Source: Calamus simplicifolius | Taxonomy: Eukaryota > Streptophyta > Magnoliopsida > Arecales > Arecaceae | Length of the DNA: 64,000 bases | Direction: 5' to 3' | NCBI GenBank assembly: GCA_900491605.1 | Contig: UESW01001788.1 | Coordinates: 265,769 to 329,768, forward strand | Shown here: positions 56,805 to 64,000 of the stretch, piece after piece | Numbering within the stretch: position 1 is the first letter of the stretch | Layout: each line of letters opens with the position of its first letter | Position numbers and translations under genes: made by a program | Notes under the pieces: generated by a model | Databases searched by the model: none | What the model saw: the letters and a program-made list of their open reading frames with translations, nothing else | Told to the model about the DNA's origin: nothing

Positions 56805-59800
56805 CTAGCTCCAAAAGCCAAAGTGATGTGCCACTCTAGCGGTAATCTAATCTGCAGCTGAATTGACTTTCCTGTAGATATGTTGAATCTGAGCGCTGCC
56901 AACGCCCTGGAGAAGAGATCAGATGTCACTGATCAAGGGGATAGACGACCGATGGTCAGTAGACTCCTGACGAATCCAACTGATAACCGTAGCAAAGTCT
57001 CCCTCAATAATGAGCCTTTTGACACCCAGGCTCCGAAGGGCATAAGAAATACCCGTCCATGCCGCATACAATTCAGCAAGGGGAACAGAAGAGTCAAGAA
57101 GCCCAAATCCACCAGCCGCGAGCATCGTGCCATCCAACCCCCTAATTACGAAAGCTGAACCCGGTTATCTGCCTCGAACACTCCCATCAAAGTTGATTTT
57201 GACAAACCCTAGAGGAGGGAGCTCCCAAGAGATAAATATCGTATGTCGGTATGCTGCCGGAGCAGCATGGGAGACCCAGTGGCTAGGGCTGGCAAAATCA
57301 AGAGTGCTCTGATGAAAAGTATACTTAACGGATAAGGAGACAGCAGCCTGACAACCCGATGGGTTGAAGCTATCTCATCAATGAACACAAGCTGATTCCG
57401 GGATAACCAGATCTGGTACGCAGTATAAGCCCACCTCGGCACCAACTGATGGTAGCTCCTCCGCGAATCCTGCCTAATCAGGAAAGAAAGGAAAGATGCT
57501 GGGAATCAAAATCATGCGCCCAAGGGCACTCGCCTGAACTCTGCCAAATCTGTCTCGCTCTAATACATAAAAGATAGCATGATCTACAGTCTCCTCCTCA
57601 AGGCCATACACCGGGCACGTAGGCATAATGCTCATACCTCTCCTGGAAAGCAGGGAACAGGTAGGAAGAACATTCCGAGCAAGCTTCCATATAAAGAGAT
57701 GCACTCTAGGGTGAATGGGAAGGCGCCAAATCCAAGCCAAATCCATAGCTTGCTGGGGCAAGGGCCTGTAGAGATTCAAGAGGTCCCTCATAGAAGCCTG
57801 AGATAAACAGGATCTCCTCTAAACCCTAGTGTCAGCAGCGGGTCCCGGAACAAGAGGAATAGAAGTAACACGATGATAGAGCTCTCCCCCAAAGAGACTA
57901 GACACTGACGAGGAAACCCAAGCAGAATGATCCTGAGATATTAAATCACAGACTCTCATTCCATTGGGATATTAGTGCAAACAAAAGTCGGCCATCGCGA
58001 CAGGGGAAGGTCTGCAATCCAAGTGTCCTGAACAACATCCACAGAGGTACCATCACCAATCATCCAAGAAATGCAGTCCAGAACAGCCGGTGCATGCCGA
58101 CAGACCTCTTTCCAGAAGAAGGATTGCCCACGGGGGGACTGAGGGAAAGCAGAATAATTTCAGTCTCCATATTTGGCACGCATGAAGGAACTCCACAAAC
58201 AATGTGGATCAAGCAAGAACCGCGAAGCATGCCTAGCAATCAGAGCCTCCCGCCTAGCAGTAAGAGACTGGATCCCAAGACCACCCTCCGCAATCGGCAT
58301 ACAGACAATATCCTAGGCCAGAAGATGAACGCCATGACCATCCTGCATCGAGGCCCAGAGGAAATTTCGAAAATATCTCTCGATCTTCCTTAAGCATGTC
58401 AGTGGGATGGCAGCATTGGATAACTGTATAGAGGAAGAGAAGACAACACTGAGCGTAAAAGAGTGATCCGAGCCATCATAGAAAGCCTGCCACCCATCCA
58501 GGCGATCGCGAACCCTCCTCTCCAGGACACTGAAATCAGAGTTCTGAGGCCTTCTTCCCATGATAGGAATCCCAAGGTAGGAGAGCCGATCAGTCTGAAC
58601 AGAATACCCATAATACCCAAGATAGATCCCTTGACAGTAGGAGACGTCTTCGGGCTAAAGTAGATCGAAGATTTATTTAGATTAACTTTCTAACCAGAAG
58701 CCTGACAATAATCCTGCAGAATAGTCGCCAAGGTGGAAGCATTACGAGTAGAAGAATTCCCCAGAAGAATACAGTCATCCGCAAACAGTAAGTGGGAAAG
58801 AGTGGGCCCAAGGGGACCAGTAGAATAGGGAACAAGGGACGAATAGCCTGAGTAAGAGCTCGAGACAGAGCATCAGCGGAGAGGATAAAAAGGAAGGGGG
58901 AAAGAGGGCATCCTTGCCTCAGACCGACCTCAGAGTGGAAGTAATCCGTCTGACCTCCATTAATTAATAGAGAGAAAGACGGCCGGTAAATACACGCCAT
59001 AATCCAGGCAATAAAAAGGTCATCGAAGCCAAACTCCTGAAGGGTATAGCGTAGAAAATCCCAACTCAATCTGTCATAAGCTCTCTCCATATCAAGCTTC
59101 ACTGACATAAGGCTCTGACGACTGGAAGCACGCTGAAGGTCATGCATAAACTCCTGGGCTAATAGAGCGTTATCAGTAATATTGCGCCCCCTAATAAAAG
59201 CACCCTGCTCAGGAGAAATGAGATGAGGGATCACCGGAGCCAACCGAGAAACCAGGAGGTGAGCACAAACCTTATATAAGGTGGTACAAAGACTGATAGG
59301 CCATAGTGCAGAGGGGATGAAGCGTCAGGACGTTTTGGCACCAGGGTAATAAGGGTCTGATTCCAATCAGAGGGAATAGTGTGAGACTGAAAGACAAGCT
59401 GAATAGCCTGCACCACATCCTGACCCATAATCCCAATAGTGGCGAAGAAGAATGGAGGAAGCCATCAGGCCCAGGGGCCTTGTCAGGTCCAAGATCCCAT
59501 AAAGCACGCTGAATATCCTCCGCCGTGACTGATCTGACAAGACTAGCATTGTCAGCATGGAGACTCTGTAGGGGGGCTGAATAGGGAAAACTGGGAAGCC
59601 CACACCAGAATGCTCAGTCCATTTAGACTTAAAGAACTGAAAAAACTGATCCCTGAATATCACCCTCCTCATCAACTAACTGCCTGATACGATTCATCAC
59701 ACGGCGTTTCAAAGTAGCCTGATGAAAGAATCTAGTGTTGTGATCTCCCTCCTTAATCCATTGGATTCTGGACCTTTGCCTCCAAAAGTCTCCTGCTGCA

Positions 59801-60815
59801 ACATAAGAGAGTGATGCAAAGCCAGGCTACCTGAGAGTCAATAGATCAGAATCCAAGAGGAACCCCTCCTGATCCTCCTTTGACTGCAAGGAAGAGATAG
59901 TAGCTTCGACTTGCTCAACCTGCCTAACAATATCCCCCACCTCTCTTTTATTCCAACTAGAGAGTCGGTGTCTGGCAATGATCAGCCGATGAGAAAGTCT
60001 ATAGGTAGCACTCCCTCTGACAGGTAATTGCCAAACCTGAGAGATAGTGGTTCTGGCAGAAGAATAAAAAGTCCAAAACTTCTCGAATCTAAACTGCCTA
60101 CTTTGCTGAGAAGAATGATCAGTAGAAATAAGAATGGGGCAGTGATCAGAGCCAATTCTGGGCAAATAGTAACAGTAACAGAAGGGAAAAGCTGGAGCCA
60201 AGAAGAAGTCGCCATGGCCCTGTCCAGCCTTTCCCACACCCTAGCGGCACCCTGGCGATTATTACACCAAGTATATTGGGGTCCGGTGAATCCCAAATCC
60301 AAAAGCTCTGCAGAAGAGATGAAGGATCTGAACTCAGCAACGCCCGGGGATCCAACAAACTGTCTACCTCCTCTTTTCTCCTCAGCCCCCAATGCAATTG
60401 AAGTCTCCAGCAATTAGGGAGGGAAGACCCTGATCAAGAAGAGAAAGAATCTCAGCCCAAAGGATACGGCGCATCCTGAAGTCAGTGCTAGCATAGATGC
60501 CCGATAGGAACCAAGGAGTATAGGACCCCTCGGATATAACCAGAGCTATTTGCTGACCACAGCCGTGGAAAGCGTCAACCATGATGTTATCATGTCTCCA
60601 AAGCACTAGAATACCACCAGAGAGACCAACCGACTCGACTGCATAAGAAGCCCACGATCTGAAAGCTGTCTCCGGAGGCGAGCCAGACTATCCCCAGACA
60701 GACGGGTCTCCAACAGGACACAGATGTCAAAAGCATGAAGCTGCAACAATCTCCCAAACGAAGAACGAAACGAGGGTTTCAGAGCACCTCGCACATTCCA
60801 GGTAAGAATCTTCAT
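56805..60815 (-). pseudogene. ORF2 of the LINE: endonuclease, reverse transcriptase, RNase H
   Basis: ORF2 would nick the target and reverse transcribe the element RNA. In order: APE-type endonuclease from ATG 60815 (MKILTWNVRGALKPSF, LIAGDFNCI, GFTGPQYTWCNN, ERLDRA, GSDHCPILI, to about 59900); RT with EQGAFIRGRNITDNALLAQE, VKLDMERAYDRLSWDFL, GLRQGCPLSPFLFIL (59240-58820) and FADDC (about 58770, in a shifted frame); a zinc-finger RT-associated domain (57791-57520, CPVYG...EETVDHAIF); and an RNase H domain (about 57150-56805). The last ends WS and TAG at 56807-56805. Frame changes near 60606, 58830 and elsewhere, plus TAG within the RNase H end, make it non-functional. Confidence 0.87.
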
Positions 60816-62415
60816 TTAGAAACTTGTGTGGGGGGGACTTCAACCATGTCCCCAGGTAACACCAACTCAGTCGGATCATTAGAAGAATGGGGGCCCCCAG
60901 GCCCCCTAGCAGAACAACCCCCCGTGCCTATATTGGCAGAATGCGACTCATCCATGACCACCACTGAATCCTCCTTCTGTATGGCCTTCTTGAGGATGGA
61001 GACTGTCGTGTCATGGGCCAGCCCTCCATCCTGAGTCGGCAAGGAGGGCCCGAAGCTACACACCAGAGCAGGCCCATCCTTACAATGGGACTTATTCGAT
61101 CCCGGCCCATTAAAACCACCTGATCCCAAAAGGGAATCTGAAGATGCTAAAACTTGAAAAGGTCTTGCGCCCTTCCATTTCCCCTAAGGGATGCTTTCCC
61201 TTTGCTTTAGTGGTCTTAGATACCACTCTCTGCAAAAGTGGCTCAACTGGCCGGGCCCTCTTAGACTGACCCATCTGAACTTCCTTACTGGGCATCAGGC
61301 TTCCTTTCTCACTGTCTGCAATTTGATCTGAACCCAACCTAGCAAAAGGATTGGCATCTAAACTTCTAGTGCCAACCGGCACACTGAAGGAAAACGGCAC
61401 GCTTGATCCTTCTGCGCAGGAGGAGAGTGCATCGCCTGAACTTCCTATTCATGGGCAGCTGACCAGCAGGCCTCCGCGCCACCTTCCTCAAAACAGTCCA
61501 GCCTTCCGGAGAAGCAGAGGCAGAGGGAACGGGCTTGCCAGCAGGGGTCATCTTCCTGGGCGCCGAATGCTGCTGGTCCTGTGAAGGCTTCCGATGCCTG
61601 AGCGCAGCCATCCAAGGCCCAAACCTTGGTTCAGGAGAGGGGGATGAGGAGGACGATGCAGCCTGCTCCGCCCCACAACCACCATCAAGATGCAAGGCAC
61701 CACAGGAGCCGCAGATTCCATCCAAATTCTCATATGAGAACGGCTGCCAGAACGGTGCCCTGTTTCCGCAGATCCTAGCTCCTGGCCTCAGGGGCTTGCT
61801 CAAGTCTACACGGATGCAAGCTCGAGCGAAGCCCCCTCGATTCCTTTGCTTGGTTGAAGCATCAGTGAACAAGAACTGCCCTATGACCGAGAGATCGAAG
61901 ACAGCACCTCGTCAGTCCAATATTCGATCGGGAGTTGGGGAAGACGAATCCAAAGCAGGGCATGGAGGATTGAGCTCGCCGCCGGGACAAAATCTGGTTG
62001 CCACTGTGCAACAGCAAGCGACTGACCATTGGCCACCCATGGTCTACCAAGCAGTCTCCAAGGCTTGAGGGTCGGAGAACCGGACCAAGAAGTGCCGGTG
62101 AGCCAGAGTTACAGCTTCAATTTCGCCTGGAATCCCCGCACGCTGAAATTCCCGGATAATCGCCTCCAGTGGAATCCAACGGGAGAGACTGCGAGCGATG
62201 ATTGAGTGATTCAGCCATCTAGCTTCTTCCTCCTCCAGCGATTGCACAGGAACTTGGACTATATCGGGATACAGGCACTCCAATTCGGCTACGACGGCCG
62301 GAGAAGGTGATGGAGCTACCCACTCGAACCGTCCTTCAAGAGCTTGACGCCATGCCATTCCGGCTCGCTTGGGCCCATCAAACACGGCTGGAGACGAAGA
62401 CCCGTGGTTGTCCAT
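60812..62415 (-). pseudogene. ORF1 of the LINE: DUF4283-type RNA-binding protein with zinc knuckle
   Basis: I place the start at ATG 62415 (MDNHGSSSPAVFDGPKRAG). The first half has the plant LINE/DUF4283 type RNA-binding fold (HSIIARSLSRWIPLEAIIREFQ, VTLAHRHFLVRFSDPQALE). The frame then breaks around 62040-61870 and resumes with FTDASTKQRNRGGFARACIRVDLSKPL and a zinc knuckle YENLDGICGSCGALHLDGGC (C-x2-C-x3-H-x4-C). A basic/Pro-rich tail runs to TGA at 60814-60812. That stop overlaps the ORF2 start as ATGA. The middle frames change at least twice, so no full protein is encoded. Confidence 0.82.
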
Positions 62416-62573
62416 GAAGCAGAGAGGAATAAACAAGGAAGGCAGCACAGAAAGCCGGCGATCGGGGAAGAAGAACTTCCGAGCATGAATCTTAAAGCAG
62501 TCGTTGATGGCTACTTTCGAAACGCTGCGATGATAAGGTTACGTTATTATTGCAAGTTACGGGTGTAACTAAG

Positions 62574-64000
62574 TTTTTTTTTTTTTAATACAGCAGGATG
62601 ATGACATTCGAATCAACCCTCCTAGGTTAGAAAACAAAATTTATTTAAATACAATAGAATATGAGTCATTCTATTTTAAATCCAAACCAAAATGATATGC
62701 CATAGAGCCCGCCACCAATCAGCCGCAGAGTTAAACTTCCTAATAGACGTGATGAATCTGGACTCTATGGTCATCCCACATGGTAGACCAGATGTCATGG
62801 AGCAGATGATTGATTGAAACATGATCGCAGCAGTCCTACCGAAGCCATGGGATGGCAGTAAGAGTCCCCCTCAATGAAAAGACTATGAGCATGAAGGATC
62901 CGAGTAGCATAGGAAATACTAGTTCAAGCGGCATAAAGTTCAGCCAAAGGAATAGAGAAGTCTAGAAGGCCAAGTCCTCTCGTTGCCACCATTGCTCCAT
63001 CGATCCCACGGATAATAATGGTGAACCTGCTAATCTGCTCCGAACACTTTCATCGAAGTTGATTTGACAAACCCTAGGGGAGGCTCCCTAGAGATAAAAT
63101 CGGATGCCGGATTGCTGCCGAAGCAGCAGGGGAACCCCAATGGCCGAAGCAGCAGGGGATATGGCTTTTCTCACTATCATGTGGGAGGAGACATGTTATC
63201 AGTGAAGATAAGCAAATTCTACAATAACCATATCCGATGGCTATGGTGGCCCAAATGGCGCCCTACTGCTGATTACCCCTCCGGATACCGCGCGGAGAAG
63301 GGACCGCCAGGAACCCATACCACTCTCCCTGAGGTGATATCCCATAATCTTCCATATCTGTCTCGCTCTGGGACAGATGAAGATGGCATAATCAGTTGTC
63401 TCCTCCTCCTGTCCACACAACGGGCAAGTAGCCTGGATAGACAATTCCTCCCAAAGAGCAATGAGCAGGTAGGAAGACAATCCCACGCGAGCTTCCAAAT
63501 AAAGAGTTGAATTCTGGGCTGGATGGGAAGCTTCCAAATCCATGCTGCATCCATTGTATATTGAGGCTGTGGCCTATAAATCTTCATGAGGTCCTTAGTC
63601 CGAGCACTAGAAAGACATGATCTCTTCCATAATCTAGTATCAGATGTGTGCCCCGGTATGAGCGGAATAGAAAGTATCAGCAGATAGCTCCTCACCAAAA
63701 AACCGAGACACCATGGGAGTGTGTCAGGAGGAGAGATTTGAGAGATCAATCAGTAACCCTCATGCTGCTAGGAACATCAATACTGATAAAAGTAGGCTAG
63801 CGTAAGATGGGGAGATCAGTAATCCACGTATCCTGAACAATATCCACCAAGGAACTATCTCCAATCATCCATAAGATGTTGTTCAAGATAGTAGGACCGC
63901 GCCAGCAACCTCCTTCCAAAGAAAGAATATCACGGAAAGACTAAAAATCCATAGATGGAGTTCATCATCATATCTAGCACGCATAAAAAGCTCATAAATA
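62574..64000 (-). mobile_element. Second LINE of the same family, 3' part (runs off the window)
   Basis: T13 at 62574-62586 is the poly(A) tail read on the minus strand. The following sequence parallels the 3' UTR, RNase H and zinc-finger region of the LINE at 56694-62572. Visible protein parts (63749-63241 in two frames) include DAAWIWKLPIQPRIQLFIWKLAWDCLPTCSLL and CPLCGQEEETTDYAIFICPRARQIW. The element continues beyond 64000, so truncation cannot be judged. Confidence 0.85.
62690..64000 (-). pseudogene. ORF2 C-terminal remnant (zinc finger, RNase H) of the second LINE
   Basis: The zinc-finger RT-associated domain reads in two overlapping frames between about 63600 and 63330, with a frame change around 63430. 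The RNase H part follows down to about 62690 without a long open frame. The copy is more eroded than the neighbouring LINE, and the two share alignable text such as DAAWIWKLPIQPRIQLFIWKLA against DLAWIWRLPIHPRVHLFIWKLA. Confidence 0.8.

Larger units (their letters stand above)
56694..62572 (-). mobile_element. L1-type LINE, full structure, inactive
   Basis: The element reads from about 62572 to a poly(A) tail (T14 at 56694-56707). It has ORF1 (RNA-binding), ORF2 with endonuclease, RT, zinc-finger and RNase H, and a short 3' UTR. This is the plant L1-clade plan. Both ORFs carry frameshifts or stops. I could not find a convincing target-site duplication. The 5' end is placed near 62570 only because the next LINE's tail begins at 62574. 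It lies directly upstream of XPB on the same strand. Confidence 0.88.

Noticed and set aside
56680..62572. Possible target-site duplication of the LINE (ATAAAGGTCCG against ATAAGGTTACG)
   Set aside because: The match is partial and not exactly at the 5' boundary, which is itself unclear next to the second LINE.

Overview
This is nuclear DNA of a flowering plant, most likely a monocot. I lean towards a palm-like genome, but that is only an impression. The reasons are spliced GT-AG genes, plant-type retroelements (a Tat-like Ty3/gypsy element with an archaeal-type RNase H and an antisense gene, a Ty1/copia element primed by initiator-Met tRNA, and L1-type LINEs with a C-terminal RNase H), MITEs, and one recognisable host gene. 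That gene is XPB, the 3'-5' helicase/translocase of TFIIH. I found no new defence or metabolic system. The window is a stack of nested transposable elements next to one housekeeping gene.

Layout. 1-1590: AT-rich DNA, then a GC-rich non-autonomous element with terminal inverted repeats whose right end is tandemly duplicated. 1591-12082: a complete but dead Tat-like gypsy element (TSD GAAGG) inserted into the second copy of that duplication. It carries gag, protease, RT/RNase H, archaeal-type RNase H and integrase on the + strand, a 24-bp minisatellite, and a long antisense gene on the - strand. 12214-18224: AT-rich intergenic DNA with a 290-295 bp tandem duplication, a fold-back MITE (16409-16614) and a hAT-like MITE with an exact 8-bp TSD (17655-18010). 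18225-34809: a non-autonomous LTR element on the - strand arranged LTR-internal-LTR-internal-LTR. It is bounded by a single TSD (AGGAT), and its third LTR is split by a full-length Ty1/copia element (23597-33377, TSD GGGGC). 34815-40770: intergenic DNA, with a tiny LINE-tail insertion at 36576.

40956-56516 (- strand): XPB in 20 exons. All the helicase motifs and nearly all splice sites are readable, but three or four single-base deficits in short homopolymers break the frame. Its introns hold two SINE-like sequences, several microsatellites and a 1.27-kb inverted repeat. 56694-62572 (- strand): a full-structure L1-type LINE whose poly(A) end lies about 180 bp upstream of the XPB start codon. 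62574-64000: the 3' part of a second LINE of the same family.

How the parts relate. The elements record a sequence of events: TIR element and its tandem duplication, then gypsy insertion; separately, non-autonomous LTR element, tandem recombination, deletion, then copia insertion. The gypsy element and the non-autonomous element use nearly the same primer-binding site and similar polypurine/LTR junctions, so a Tat-like element probably mobilised the non-coding one. Every autonomous element here has lost key residues or reading frame. Because XPB also shows small homopolymer indels, some of the frameshifts in the elements may be sequence errors rather than decay.
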